DNA of 64,000 nt. It comes from Magnetococcales bacterium HCHbin5. Lineage in GTDB: Bacteria; Pseudomonadota; Magnetococcia; Magnetococcales; Magnetaquicoccaceae. This document shows, in pieces, positions 52,062 to 61,830 of the stretch. A model generated the notes under the pieces. The model had not been told where the DNA came from. It searched no databases and saw nothing but the letters and a program-made list of their open reading frames with translations. The position numbers and the translations under genes were made by a program. Numbering within the stretch: position 1 is the stretch's first letter; each line of letters opens with the position of its first letter. The DNA lies in contig PEAG01000006.1 of assembly GCA_002753505.1 (NCBI GenBank), positions 1-64,000 on the forward strand, given 5' to 3'.

Positions 52062-53387
52062 TCACCATTTATTGTTTTTTTGTGTTTTCAGCCGCTGCCA
52101 AAAGGCCAGACGTTTGGCGATCTCCCGCTCAAAACCGCGTGGGATCGGTTGATAAAACTGTTGGCCGCGCAAGGCTTCAGGCAGGTACTCTTCGGCCACA
52201 TAGCCATGTTCGTAGTCGTGGGGATAGCGATAGTTGGCACCGTATCCCAGCTCCTGCATCAGACGGGTGGGGGCGTTGCGGATATGCAGGGGTGGCAGCA
52301 GGTGGCCGGTGGTTTTGGCGGCGGCGCAGGCGGCCTGGTAGGCGGTATAGAGGCTGTTGCTTTTTGGGGCGGTGGCCAGATAGACCACCGCCTGGGCCAA
52401 GACCAGATCCCCTTCGGGTGACCCCAGAAAATGGTAAGCCTCCTTGGCGTTCAGGGTGATGCTCAACGCCTGAGGGTCTGCGTTGCCAATGTCCTCGGCA
52501 GCAAACCGGATCAACCGGCGGGCGATATACAGCCCGTCTTCTCCGCCAGCCAGCATGCGGGCCAACCAGTAGAGGGAGGCATCGACATCGGAGCCCCGCA
52601 AGGATTTGTGCAGGGATGAGATCAGATTGAAGTGGGCATCGGCCGATTTGTCGTACAGGGCGGCCCGGCGGTGCAAACAGGCGGCCAGATCGGCCAGTGT
52701 CAGGGGTCGTGGGTTGCTTTCGACTTTGCTGACCGTGACCAGGGTTTCCAGCAGATTGAGGGCATATCGGCCATCGCCTTCGGCTTCATGGGCGATCCGT
52801 TGCAGCAGGGGCTCGTCCAGCTGCAGTCCCAGTTTGCCAAACCCCCGTTCAACATCTGCGATGGCTCGCCGCAGCAAGAGGAGCAGATCGGCCTCAGGCA
52901 GTGGATTGAGCACCACGACCCGACAGCGGGAGAGCAGCGCACCATTGAGTTCAAAGGAGGGATTTTCGGTGGTGGCTCCGAGCAGGATGATGGTGCCGTC
53001 TTCCACGTAGGGGAGAAAGGCATCCTGCTGGGCCTTATTGAAGCGGTGAATTTCGTCCATGAATAGAATGATGCCGCCGGCCTCGGCCACGACGGGTGAT
53101 TTGGCCCGCTCCACCACCGCCCGCACCTCTTTGACCCCGGAAAAGACGGCCGAAAGGGCTTCAAAAGGCAAAGAACTCTGTTTGGCGATCAGGCGTGCTA
53201 TGGTTGTTTTGCCTGAGCCAGGTGGTCCCCACAGGATGATGGATGGCAACCGGTTTGCGGACAGAACCTGGGTGAGAAAGCCTCCCGTCCCCATCAACGG
53301 CTCCTGGCCCAGCAACTCTTCCAGCGATGTGGGACGCATACGATCGGCCAGGGGGGCATTTCCTGACTTGGCGGCGGATGGTGGCAT
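52062..53387 (-). CDS. rarA: Replication-associated recombination protein A
   Basis: 441 residues from ATG 53387, with CGAGGAG upstream. AAA+ ATPase of the MgsA/RarA/WRNIP1 family: PLADRMRPTSLEELLGQE, ILWGPPGSGKTTIARLIA (Walker A near residue 55), ILFMDEIHRFNKAQQDAFLP (Walker B), LLGATTENPSFELNGALLSR (sensor 1, arginine finger), and the C-terminal MgsA domain (GSDVDASLYWLARMLAGGED, IRRFAAEDIGNADP-like RLIRFAAEDIGNADPQAL, YKSAQ-like PEALRGQQFY). It works at stalled replication forks. Confidence 0.94.
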   Translation of the reverse strand: MPPSAAKSGNAPLADRMRPTSLEELLGQEPLMGTGGFLTQVLSANRLPSIILWGPPGSGKTTIARLIAKQSSLPFEALSAVFSGVKEVRAVVERAKSPVVAEAGGIILFMDEIHRFNKAQQDAFLPYVEDGTIILLGATTENPSFELNGALLSRCRVVVLNPLPEADLLLLLRRAIADVERGFGKLGLQLDEPLLQRIAHEAEGDGRYALNLLETLVTVSKVESNPRPLTLADLAACLHRRAALYDKSADAHFNLISSLHKSLRGSDVDASLYWLARMLAGGEDGLYIARRLIRFAAEDIGNADPQALSITLNAKEAYHFLGSPEGDLVLAQAVVYLATAPKSNSLYTAYQAACAAAKTTGHLLPPLHIRNAPTRLMQELGYGANYRYPHDYEHGYVAEEYLPEALRGQQFYQPIPRGFEREIAKRLAFWQRLKTQKNNKW

Positions 53388-53575
53388 GCGATTCTCCTCG
53401 ATGATACCCGTGTTTTTTTGGTTTTTTATAAACAATTGCAGGAGGATGGGGTCCGTCATGCTCTCCGGTCACCCTTGCACACCTTTCCAAACCGGATACG
53501 TTCCGCTATCATCACCGCCCTTGATGGTGTTTATCAAGCAGATTCGTGTCAGCCATCTCAAGGTTTTTTGTTCCC

Positions 53576-54406
53576 ATGCAGACCATTCTGATTACGGGTT
53601 GTTCCAGCGGGATTGGCCAATGCGTGGCCCATGGACTCAAACAGCGCGGCTATCGTGTGTTTGCCACGGCCCGCCAGCTCAAGGATGTGGAACGTTTACA
53701 ACAGGACGGTTTTGAGACCTGCCAACTGGACCTGGACGACTCCGACTCGATTCGTAACGCGGTGGAGTGGGTGCTGGAACGGACGGGCGGCACCCTGTAT
53801 GCCCTGTTCAATAACGGGGCCTACGGCCAACCCGGTGCAGTCGAGGATATTTCCCGTGCGGCATTGCGGGCCCAGTTTGAAACCAACCTGTTTGGCACCC
53901 ATGAACTGACCAGCCTGCTGCTGCCGGTCATGCGCCGTCAAGGTTATGGGCGCGTGATCCAGAACAGCTCGGTTCTGGGATTTGTGGCCCTGCCATACCG
54001 AGGGGCCTACGTGGCCAGCAAGTTTGCCCTGGAAGGGCTCACCGACACACTGCGGCTGGAGTGGCGCAACAGCGGGATCCATTTTTCCCTGATTGAACCC
54101 GGTCCCATCCAAACCGCCTTCCGCCAAAATGCCACCCGGGCATTTCATCGCCACCTGGACAGTCAGACCAGTGTACACCGGGAAGCCTATCTGGCCATGG
54201 AAGAGGCGTTTCTCCATCAGGCCCAACGGGGTGGGGCACGCTTTTCCCTGCCTCCCGCAGCGATTTTGCCAAAAGTGATCCACGCCTTGGAAAGCCGCCG
54301 CCCCAGGGTCCGTTATGGGGTCACTCTTCCCACACATTTGTTTGCCATCCTGCGTCGGTTGCTGCCGAGGGTTGTCATGGATGCCATCCTGGCGCGGGTT
54401 CTGTAA
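53576..54406 (+). CDS. Short-chain dehydrogenase/reductase
   Basis: 276 residues from ATG 53576 (a GTG at 53546 would add ten). Rossmann glycine motif TGCSSGIGQ near residue 7, NNGAYGQPGAVED, catalytic SSVLGFVALPYRGAYVASKF with Ser-Tyr-Lys (Y and K in YVASK), and EPGPIQTAF. Classical NAD(P)-dependent SDR resembling the oxidoreductases related to 17-beta-hydroxysteroid dehydrogenases. Substrate unknown. Divergent from rarA. Confidence 0.88.
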   Translation: MQTILITGCSSGIGQCVAHGLKQRGYRVFATARQLKDVERLQQDGFETCQLDLDDSDSIRNAVEWVLERTGGTLYALFNNGAYGQPGAVEDISRAALRAQFETNLFGTHELTSLLLPVMRRQGYGRVIQNSSVLGFVALPYRGAYVASKFALEGLTDTLRLEWRNSGIHFSLIEPGPIQTAFRQNATRAFHRHLDSQTSVHREAYLAMEEAFLHQAQRGGARFSLPPAAILPKVIHALESRRPRVRYGVTLPTHLFAILRRLLPRVVMDAILARVL

Positions 54407-54489
54407 TGACCCAAGCCTCCTGATTTGACAGGTCAACGATGACGGGGCGCAGGGAACGATCATGCGACACCAATTTTTTTCCAGGGGAT

Positions 54490-57400
54490 ATGCTTAAGTT
54501 CATGGAAAACAGTCAAATCGGAGTCTGTCGTCCCCCTGTCTTTTATGGCTTGGCCGGACAAATATGGGTGATCAGTTTTGCCCTGGTGGCACTGCTTATC
54601 ACGGTAACGGGATTGTTTTATTTTTATCAGGAAATTGAGAGTGTCAAACAAAACAAGTACAATGAGCTGGCCAGTATAGCCGAATTGAAAGTCGGGCAGA
54701 TCGTGCAGTGGCAGCATGAGCGTCTGGCAGATGCGGAAGGGTTCCAGAACAGTCTCCTCCTCTCCAGAGCCGTTGAAAAACGGATCAGCAACCCGACGGA
54801 GCCGGAACTCCAGTCTGCGTTACGGCAACATTTTGCTGTCGAACAACAATTGCATTTATATTCAGATATTCAGTTGTTGGATGCAACAGGCAGACTGGTT
54901 CTCGCTGCATCAGACACACCAGACCCGGTTGGAGCCACCACTCAGAGTGCCATTGAGCGGGCCTTTTCCGGTCGGAAGCCTGTCCTCTCTGAATTTTATC
55001 TTCCCTCCGATGGCAAGGTACAGTTGGACGCCGTTGCGCCCATATGGGATGCCAATGGTCATCCGCTGGCCGCGATCATCCTCTCCTCGCACGCAGACAA
55101 ATTTCTCTATCCGCTGATCAAATCCTGGCCACTACCGAGTCGGAGCGCGGAGACGCTGTTGGTGATGCGACAGGACGAGGAGGTCGTGTTTCTGAACGAA
55201 CTGCGACACCAGTCCGGAACAGCTCTCTCTTTGCGCTTTCCATTGACTCAAACCAGCCTGCCAACCGTTCAGGTCGTGTTGGGCAAACGAGGCCTGTTTA
55301 TCGGGATGGACCATACGGGGAAAATCGTCCTGTCCGACCTGCGTACCGTGCCGGATTCCGCCTGGCTCATGGTGGCCAAAATAGACATGGATGAGATTTT
55401 GACCGAAGCCTATCAGGAGGCGATCCCCATTATTTTCATGGTCATCTTGACCATTCTGTTTGCCGCCGCCGTGATGGGATTTGCCTATCGTCAGCGGCAG
55501 CAGTCCCTGCTTTACCATGCGTTGTACCAGTCAGAACAGCAGAAAAGGGTGGTCGAAGAGGAGGCGGTGCGGATCAATACCGCCTTGCAAGACCGGGAGG
55601 AGCGGCTGCGTTTGACGCAGGAGTATGCGCTGGACGCCATCATCACAATTGATGCCAACGGCCTGGTGCAAGAGATCAACCCGGCGGCAGAAAGCCTGTT
55701 TGGCTACTCAAGGCATCTGTTGCTGGGTCAAGATATTGCCGACTATATCATTCCACCGGAATTTCGTGTGGCACATAAAAATGCACTGTTGCAGCATACG
55801 GAAAGCCGTGGTGTCTTTGCCGGCGTCAAGCGCAAAGTGGAACTGCGTGGCTTGTGTGCGGATGGTCATATTGTCAACCTGGAGGCGGGTCTGATCAGTA
55901 TATCCATAGCCGGCACACTGTACTATACGGCTTTCCTGCACGATGTGACTGATCGTGTACAGCTGTTGAAGGCGTTGGAAGAGTCTCTCAGTGTGGCAGA
56001 GTCTGCCAGCAAGGCGAAGAGTGAATTTCTGGCCAATATGAGCCACGAAATTCGTACTCCCATGAATACAATCATCGGCATGGTTGATTTGATCCTGAGC
56101 GTGCCTCTCTCCCCGCAAGAGCAGAAAAACAATCTGGAAATTGTCCTGCAATCCTCCCTGTCGCTGTTGGGCCTGATCAACAATATCCTGGATTTTTCCA
56201 AGATGGATGCCGACATGATCACCCTGGAGCGAGTTCCGTTTGATGTGCATGGTTTGCTTGAAAGTGTCTGCAATGCGCTGGCCATCAACAGTTGTCAGAA
56301 AGGGCTGGAGCTGTTTTGCGACCTGGATTCGCAGCTTCCAGCGATGGTGGTCGGGGATCCGTTGCGGCTCAGACAGGTGCTGGTCAATCTGGTCAGTAAT
56401 GCCATCAAGTTTACGGAAGAGGGCGAGGTGTTGATCCGGGTCGAACAGTCATCAATCGACGCCAACGGTTGCCCTCGTGAGCTGTTCAAGGAGTCTGTCC
56501 GGCTGCGTTTCAGCGTTTCTGACACGGGTGTCGGCATTCCTGCAGCAAAGATACCCCTTGTTTTTGATCGGTTCACGCAGGCAGACGGCTCCACGACCCG
56601 TAAATATGGCGGGACAGGGCTGGGCCTCACCATCAGCAAACATCTGGTTGCCCTGATGGGCGGCGAACTTGGATTGGAAAGCGTGGAAGGGCAGGGCTCC
56701 TGCTTCCATTTTACGGCCTGCTTCGGGGTGACTCCTGAAGTTGGGAGTGAACATGTTGACGACGGCGGGATGGAGATGGCTGTTGAACAGGAGGTGGAAC
56801 CGTTGGCCGGGATGCGGATACTGCTGGCCGACGCCCATGCCAGCGGACGCACGATTGTCAAAGGGTTGTTGTCGACCGCCGGCGCAGAAGCTGTTGAAGA
56901 GGCCGCAGATGCCGTCACCATGCTCACCATGCTACAGGGGCGGGATGCCGCCCGGCAGCGTCAGCAGCCCTTTGATTTGTTGATCGTGGATAACAGTCTG
57001 TTGCGCAAAAACGTCTCTCTGCTTGACTGGCAAGGCGCGCCGGGGGAGGGGGCGGGCAACGTCATCCTGTTGTTGCCATCCCACATCAGCCTGGATATGT
57101 TTGCCGCTGTCACCTGGCTGCAAGGGGCCCGATCGGTGCGCAAACCTGTTTTTCGTTCCCGGTTGTTGCAAGCTGTTCGAGAGCTGTCGGGTCGGGAATT
57201 CCCTGACGAGGCGTGTGTGGTTGAACCGCCCCTGGCTTCCAGACAGGAGTCAGGCCTGGATATTCTGTTGGTAGAGGACAATATCAACAACCAAAAATTG
57301 GCGACAACCATTCTGCAACATGTGGGGCATACCGTGACCATCGCCGATAACGGTCTGGAGGCACTGGTCTGTATGCAAAAAAAAACCTACGATCTGGTTT

Positions 57401-57990
57401 TGATGGATTTGCAAATGCCGGTCATGGATGGCATGGAAACCACCCGGCGGATTCGCACAACCGATCCCGCTGTTGTGGTCAATCCACAGGTACCCATCAT
57501 CGCGGTGACTGCCAAGGCAACGGGTGGTGAGGAAAAACAGTCTCTTGAGGCTGGCATGGATGGCTATTTGAGAAAGCCCTACCAGGCCAGGGATCTTTTG
57601 AACCTTATCGACACAGTCATGTTGAAGCGCGCAAAAACAGTGCACAAATCACCCGGCAGAAAAAAAGATACGGTATTGAAATCTGTTGGGTTGGATCCGG
57701 TGGCCTTTGCCGAGAGGAGCGGGTTTTTTGTGCAGAATTTTCCTGGTTATCTGGATGAATTGTCGTATGTTGTTGCGGAGGCGGATCCGGTTCAAACGGC
57801 CAAATGGGCGGAACGTCTGAGTGGTGCGGCGCGGGAGGTAGGTGCTTGGAGGGTATCCATCCAGAGTATGCGTTTGCGCAGCAGTGCAGAAAGCAAAAAT
57901 TGGGAAGCGGCCCAACTGGCCTTGACACAATTGGCCATCGATTGCCAGCAAGCCAGGCAGGCTATCCTGGAACGGGAGATGGGTGGATGA
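54490..57990 (+). CDS. Large membrane hybrid histidine kinase, CACHE-PAS-HisKA-HATPase-REC-REC-degenerate HPt
   Basis: 1166 residues from ATG 54490. Membrane segment 1 near 27-48 (VISFALVALLITVTGLFYF), a periplasmic double-CACHE-like sensor, and membrane segment 2 near 315-335 (IFMVILTILFAAAVMGFAY). PAS: LDAIITIDANGLVQEINPAA. HisKA: FLANMSHEIRTPMNTIIGM. HATPase: NLVSNAIKF, SDTGVGIPAAKIPLVF, GTGLGLTISKHLVALMGG. First receiver lacks some acidic residues at its start (RILLADAHASGRTIV); second is canonical (ILLVEDNINNQKL, LVLMDLQMPVMDGMETTRRI). The C-terminal helical segment has WAERLSGAAREVGAWR where an HPt would have A-H-x-L-K-G, so the phosphoacceptor His is missing. Confidence 0.9.
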   Translation: MLKFMENSQIGVCRPPVFYGLAGQIWVISFALVALLITVTGLFYFYQEIESVKQNKYNELASIAELKVGQIVQWQHERLADAEGFQNSLLLSRAVEKRISNPTEPELQSALRQHFAVEQQLHLYSDIQLLDATGRLVLAASDTPDPVGATTQSAIERAFSGRKPVLSEFYLPSDGKVQLDAVAPIWDANGHPLAAIILSSHADKFLYPLIKSWPLPSRSAETLLVMRQDEEVVFLNELRHQSGTALSLRFPLTQTSLPTVQVVLGKRGLFIGMDHTGKIVLSDLRTVPDSAWLMVAKIDMDEILTEAYQEAIPIIFMVILTILFAAAVMGFAYRQRQQSLLYHALYQSEQQKRVVEEEAVRINTALQDREERLRLTQEYALDAIITIDANGLVQEINPAAESLFGYSRHLLLGQDIADYIIPPEFRVAHKNALLQHTESRGVFAGVKRKVELRGLCADGHIVNLEAGLISISIAGTLYYTAFLHDVTDRVQLLKALEESLSVAESASKAKSEFLANMSHEIRTPMNTIIGMVDLILSVPLSPQEQKNNLEIVLQSSLSLLGLINNILDFSKMDADMITLERVPFDVHGLLESVCNALAINSCQKGLELFCDLDSQLPAMVVGDPLRLRQVLVNLVSNAIKFTEEGEVLIRVEQSSIDANGCPRELFKESVRLRFSVSDTGVGIPAAKIPLVFDRFTQADGSTTRKYGGTGLGLTISKHLVALMGGELGLESVEGQGSCFHFTACFGVTPEVGSEHVDDGGMEMAVEQEVEPLAGMRILLADAHASGRTIVKGLLSTAGAEAVEEAADAVTMLTMLQGRDAARQRQQPFDLLIVDNSLLRKNVSLLDWQGAPGEGAGNVILLLPSHISLDMFAAVTWLQGARSVRKPVFRSRLLQAVRELSGREFPDEACVVEPPLASRQESGLDILLVEDNINNQKLATTILQHVGHTVTIADNGLEALVCMQKKTYDLVLMDLQMPVMDGMETTRRIRTTDPAVVVNPQVPIIAVTAKATGGEEKQSLEAGMDGYLRKPYQARDLLNLIDTVMLKRAKTVHKSPGRKKDTVLKSVGLDPVAFAERSGFFVQNFPGYLDELSYVVAEADPVQTAKWAERLSGAAREVGAWRVSIQSMRLRSSAESKNWEAAQLALTQLAIDCQQARQAILEREMGG

Positions 57991-58388
57991 AAATATTGAT
58001 TGTAGACGACGTGTTGGAAAACAGGGTCTATATGTACAGTCTCCTGTCCCCTCTGGGTCTGTGTGACATGGCAACCAACGGCGTGGAGGCAGTGGAGTGG
58101 GTTGAGGCGGCCCTGGAGAGTGAAGAGCCTTACGAGCTTATATTGTTGGATGTGATGATGCCAAAAATGGATGGTCAGACTGCACTGCAGGCCATACGCG
58201 CGAAGGAACAGGAGCATGGCAGGGTCGGCGTCAAGGAGTCCGTGATCCTGATGGTGACTGCGGACAACTCCCCGGAAACCGTGACAAGAGCCTTTTTCGC
58301 CGGGTATTGTACAGATTTTCTGGCCAAACCGATTACCCGTCAGGTTCTCATGAACAAGTTAAGGGAATATCATTTGATAACAGATTAG
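57987..58388 (+). CDS. CheY-like response regulator
   Basis: 133 residues from ATG 57987, overlapping the kinase stop (ATGA). MKILIVDDVLENRVYMYSLL at the start with the acidic pair, phosphoacceptor Asp in LILLDVMMPKMDGQTAL near residue 52, MVTADNSPE with the switch Thr, and TDFLAKPITRQVLMNKL with the Lys. Single domain. As the hybrid kinase lacks an HPt histidine, this protein may be phosphorylated directly by it or by another relay. Confidence 0.92.
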   Translation: MKILIVDDVLENRVYMYSLLSPLGLCDMATNGVEAVEWVEAALESEEPYELILLDVMMPKMDGQTALQAIRAKEQEHGRVGVKESVILMVTADNSPETVTRAFFAGYCTDFLAKPITRQVLMNKLREYHLITD

Positions 58389-58454
58389 TACCACCGTGGT
58401 CCGACTGCCCTGATTTGACCGGTTGGCTGTCATGGAGCGCAGGAGAGATTTTTG

Positions 58455-58475
58455 CCCCTGCCGGGGGGGCAGGGC
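58455..58475 (+). terminator. GC-rich hairpin after the response regulator
   Basis: CCCTGCC (58456-58462) pairs with GGCAGGG (58468-58474) in the 265-bp gap before the MotB-like gene. It is not followed by a T-run in the plus direction but has TTTTT just before it, so it might instead end minus-strand transcripts. The rest of 58389-58653 shows nothing recognisable. Confidence 0.35.
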
Positions 58476-58653
58476 GGGGGGCATCCTCTGCTTTTGCTGG
58501 TGGGTGATGGTGTCAGTTTCTCTTGCTGATACAAGGAATCTACTGTATCCTGCCCGGGTTTGGGTGTGTGCCCTGTGCGGTTGAGCCTGCCTGTGAGGCT
58601 GGGGTGGGTTGACTGAAAGGCGGGTGACGCGAACTGATCAAGGATTTTGTGCC

Positions 58654-59502
58654 ATGGCCCATGAACCAACCCGCAGCAAAAAGGCGTGTCCCGCTTGGTC
58701 ACTGACCCTGGTCAACGTGGCACTGTTGCTGCTCGTCATTTTTATCGCGCTGCTCTCTGCATCCCAGAGCGATCCGGCCCGGGCCGGGCAATTGATGGCC
58801 TCGTTGCACAGAGCTTTTGGTGTGGATGGACTCTTTGCCTTTTACAGTCCGGCCTCCGCTTTGCTCGGACGCGGGGATCCCGCTGAGTTTCCGCAAAAAT
58901 TGGCCCTGCTGCACCAGATCGGCCCGTTGGTCGACAGCAACCGGGCCGAGGTGGAGACGACAGACGAGGGGTTCATCATGAGGATCGAAATGGATGCCCT
59001 CTTCCAGCCCGACAGCTTGCAGTTGCGACCGGAAATCATGCCCCGCCTGCGGCGCATGGCGGTCCAGTTGGCCAGTTTTGAAAACCGGATTCGGGTGGTG
59101 GGTTATTCGGACCAACCGACCGTTCCAGCCCATGGGGCAGGTCAGCCCGGCAGCGGCCGTTCGCTGGCGTTGGCCTACTCCCTGTTGTCCGCCCGGGGTG
59201 GTAAATCCTCCCGCTTCCGCCCGGCCCGTTCGGGGGATCCGGAGCAACAGGAGACAGCTGCTGTCGACGGAGGTGGGCAGGGCAATCCCAATCCGGCTTT
59301 GGCCTACGCTTCGGTGATGGTTACCTATTTTGCTGCCGCAGGAGGGGTGGAAACAAAACGCCTGGAGGGCATAGGTCATCTCCTTACCGCGCCGCCTGCC
59401 AAGGTCGGAGTGGAGAAGGCCACCAGTATGGCCTACAGAAGACGTATTGAAATTGTGCTAACGCGGGAACGGTTGCCAGCCAAGCCATCGCCGCCAAAAT
59501 AA
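58654..59502 (+). CDS. MotB-like OmpA-domain protein lacking the channel aspartate
   Basis: 282 residues from ATG 58654. A short cytoplasmic N-terminus is followed by one membrane helix (VNVALLLLVIFIALLSASQS, residues 21-40). Aligned to the MotB pattern W-x-x-T-x-x-D-x-x-T-L-L-L, the sequence reads W-S-L-T-L-V-N-V-A-L-L-L-L, so the proton-binding Asp is Asn. The periplasmic C-terminus keeps an OmpA peptidoglycan-binding fold (RIRVVGYSDQPTVP, ALAYASVMVTYFAAAGGVET, YRRRIEIVL) with a 50-residue Gly/Ser-rich insert. It cannot be a normal stator subunit. It lies upstream of the MCP and CheA genes. Possibly a structural or sensory derivative that anchors a signalling unit to the wall. Confidence 0.8.
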   Translation: MAHEPTRSKKACPAWSLTLVNVALLLLVIFIALLSASQSDPARAGQLMASLHRAFGVDGLFAFYSPASALLGRGDPAEFPQKLALLHQIGPLVDSNRAEVETTDEGFIMRIEMDALFQPDSLQLRPEIMPRLRRMAVQLASFENRIRVVGYSDQPTVPAHGAGQPGSGRSLALAYSLLSARGGKSSRFRPARSGDPEQQETAAVDGGGQGNPNPALAYASVMVTYFAAAGGVETKRLEGIGHLLTAPPAKVGVEKATSMAYRRRIEIVLTRERLPAKPSPPK

Positions 59503-59529
59503 TCTGCCAACATTAGAGAAGGAATCGAC

Positions 59530-61764
59530 ATGTTTGCCACAATGAGATTCAAGACCCAGCTATATTTTCTGGCCGGTCTGCTGCTGGTCATCATGGCTAT
59601 CAGCAGTCTGGCTGGTATAGTCCGGGGCGGCGGCGATGAGGGGAGTGCTGCCAAAGGGCTTGCAGAGGTTGTGGTTCCATTGTCCGAGGTGATGGCCAAC
59701 CTGCAATCCAGCCAATCGGAGCGGGCCATCCAACTGGAACGGACCTATCGCTATGCCAGCCTGGGCAAGGGGGGGGCTGTCAAAACCAAGGAACCACCGG
59801 TCCGGGCTGAGGAGGAGGGCGGACGTACTTCGGGCATGAAGGTGGACCGGGGGCTGCTCGGCCGGGGGGATGAGCCGGCCAAAAAGGCTGCCGGCAGTGG
59901 TTTTGACGGTCGTCGGGATGGTTCAGACAGCCCGGATCAGGTTGGTGCCGATGGGCTGGCAAGGAGCGAGGGGGAGTATAAACGGGCCAGCCAGCAGATC
60001 GATGAGGGGCTCAGAAAGGGGCAGGAGCTGATCCGGGATGCCTCGGGTCGTGGCGGGCGGGCCGTGGAGTGGCAGGGGATCGCCGATCGTTGGAAGGCGA
60101 TGGAGCGGGCCTTGGGGGATTTTACCAAATTGGGTCCCCACCTTTTTGATCTGTTGCGTGCGGGTCGCCCGGCGGATGCCTCTGAACTGCTGGACAAACT
60201 GTTGTCGCGGCATGCGGAGTTGGAGCGGACCATGGGGCAGATCCAGGGCGAGCTGCGGCAACTGACCCAGGATACGTTGGGTGGTGCAGCCCGCCCTGCG
60301 CCCTCTGCCGGGCTCTGGTCCTGGATCCTGGCCGGCGGCAGCCTGCTGCTGGGGATTATCGTTGCATGGGTGATGATCCGGGCCATCCTGAACAACCAGA
60401 AGGGCGGCGGCGAGTCCACCGAGTTGCTCGTCCTGGCTGAGGAGATTGCCCGTGGCAATCTGACGGTGGACCGGACTCTTGGCAGCCATCCCAAGGGGCC
60501 GGCGGACAAGGCGATCCACAAAATAGTCACCACCTACAATGAGCTGTTCAGGGAGTTGAGCCAGGATACGTCCAAGTTGCAGCAGGTCTGTCGGGATCTG
60601 GGATCGATGGTGCAGGAGATGACCGGCGGAACCGATCAGCTCACCGCCCAGACCAGCCGTTCGGCGGGTACCGTGTCCGTCATGAGTGCCACCGTGGAGA
60701 CCCTGCTGGGAGCCACGGAGCGGATGAGCACCAATATGCGGACCCTTTCGGCCTCGGCCGAGCAGATCAGTACCAACATGAATACCATCTCCTCGGCGGC
60801 CGAGCAGGCCAATGTCAATCTCAGCTCTGTCGCCCAGTCCGGCGAGCGGGCCAGTCGCAATATGGAGCAGGTCCGGGATGCATCCCAGCGTACGGGCAGC
60901 AGCATGGAGATGGTGGCGGGTTCGGTGGAAGAGTTGACCACCTCCATCAACGAGGTGCGCTCCCGTTGTGAAAGTGCCTCCCAGGAGGCTGATGAGGCAA
61001 AACGCAACGCCCAGGATACCTTCGGCGTGATGCAAAAGCTGGGGGTTTCGGCCCAGGAGATTGGCAAGGTGGTGGAGGTGATCAGCAACATTGCCGAGCA
61101 GACCAATATCCTGGCACTGAATGCCTCCATCGAAGCCGCCGGCGCGGGTGAGGCTGGCAAGGGCTTTGCCGTGGTGGCCAACGAGGTCAAGGAGTTGGCC
61201 CGACAGACCAGCGAGGCCACCCGGATGATCTCTGAAAAGATCAGCCAGATCCAGGAGACCACAGAGGTGGCGGGCAGTGCCACCCAGCAGATGGGAGAGA
61301 TCATCAAGCGGTTGAGCGGTGCCAACGGAGAGATATTGCAGGCGGTTGACGAGCAGAGCCGCACCGTCTCCTCCATCTCCCACTCCATGACGGAGGTCTC
61401 TGCTGAGACCGCCGCCGTCACCAAGCGGGTGGTGGATGCCTCGGCCGGTATCGGTGAGGTCTCCCGCAATGTACAGGAGATCTCGGCCGGTATCGATGAG
61501 GTGACCCGCAATGTGGTGGAGGCCTCCTCGGGTGTGGATGGCATGAACCAATCCATTGCCGATGTCTCTTCGATCAGTGCCGAAATTGCTGGCCATATGG
61601 CAGAGACCTCCCAGATGTCGTCAACGGTGGCCAAGGGCATTATCGATGTCAAAACCGCCTCCGAAAAGATGGATAAGAGCTATAAAAAATTGGCGGGGCA
61701 GCTCAAAACGATTGCGGCCACTGCTGCCAGCCTGGACAAGCGGTTGAGCCAACTGAAACTCTGA
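59530..61764 (+). CDS. Methyl-accepting chemotaxis protein
   Basis: 744 residues. Membrane segments near residues 10-30 ([20 protein letters not shown]) and 258-280 ([20 protein letters not shown]). The extracytoplasmic part has an unusual charged, Gly/Arg-rich stretch (residues 80-140) likely to be disordered. A HAMP-like segment follows, then the coiled-coil signalling domain with the hairpin tip [20 protein letters not shown] and [20 protein letters not shown]. The ligand-binding domain is not recognised. Between the MotB-like gene and cheA, it probably signals through that CheA. Confidence 0.93.
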   Translation: MFATMRFKTQLYFLAGLLLVIMAISSLAGIVRGGGDEGSAAKGLAEVVVPLSEVMANLQSSQSERAIQLERTYRYASLGKGGAVKTKEPPVRAEEEGGRTSGMKVDRGLLGRGDEPAKKAAGSGFDGRRDGSDSPDQVGADGLARSEGEYKRASQQIDEGLRKGQELIRDASGRGGRAVEWQGIADRWKAMERALGDFTKLGPHLFDLLRAGRPADASELLDKLLSRHAELERTMGQIQGELRQLTQDTLGGAARPAPSAGLWSWILAGGSLLLGIIVAWVMIRAILNNQKGGGESTELLVLAEEIARGNLTVDRTLGSHPKGPADKAIHKIVTTYNELFRELSQDTSKLQQVCRDLGSMVQEMTGGTDQLTAQTSRSAGTVSVMSATVETLLGATERMSTNMRTLSASAEQISTNMNTISSAAEQANVNLSSVAQSGERASRNMEQVRDASQRTGSSMEMVAGSVEELTTSINEVRSRCESASQEADEAKRNAQDTFGVMQKLGVSAQEIGKVVEVISNIAEQTNILALNASIEAAGAGEAGKGFAVVANEVKELARQTSEATRMISEKISQIQETTEVAGSATQQMGEIIKRLSGANGEILQAVDEQSRTVSSISHSMTEVSAETAAVTKRVVDASAGIGEVSRNVQEISAGIDEVTRNVVEASSGVDGMNQSIADVSSISAEIAGHMAETSQMSSTVAKGIIDVKTASEKMDKSYKKLAGQLKTIAATAASLDKRLSQLKL

Positions 61765-61830
61765 ACGACGGGCGCACGCTGCGGCAGGCGCATCCCAGGG
61801 GATTACCGGTGTTGCTGATGGAGCAAGAGA

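Noticed and set aside
59923-61596. 557-codon open frame opposite the MCP gene
   Set aside because: His/Gly/Leu-rich composition typical of an antisense shadow of a coiled-coil gene; the MCP is unmistakable.
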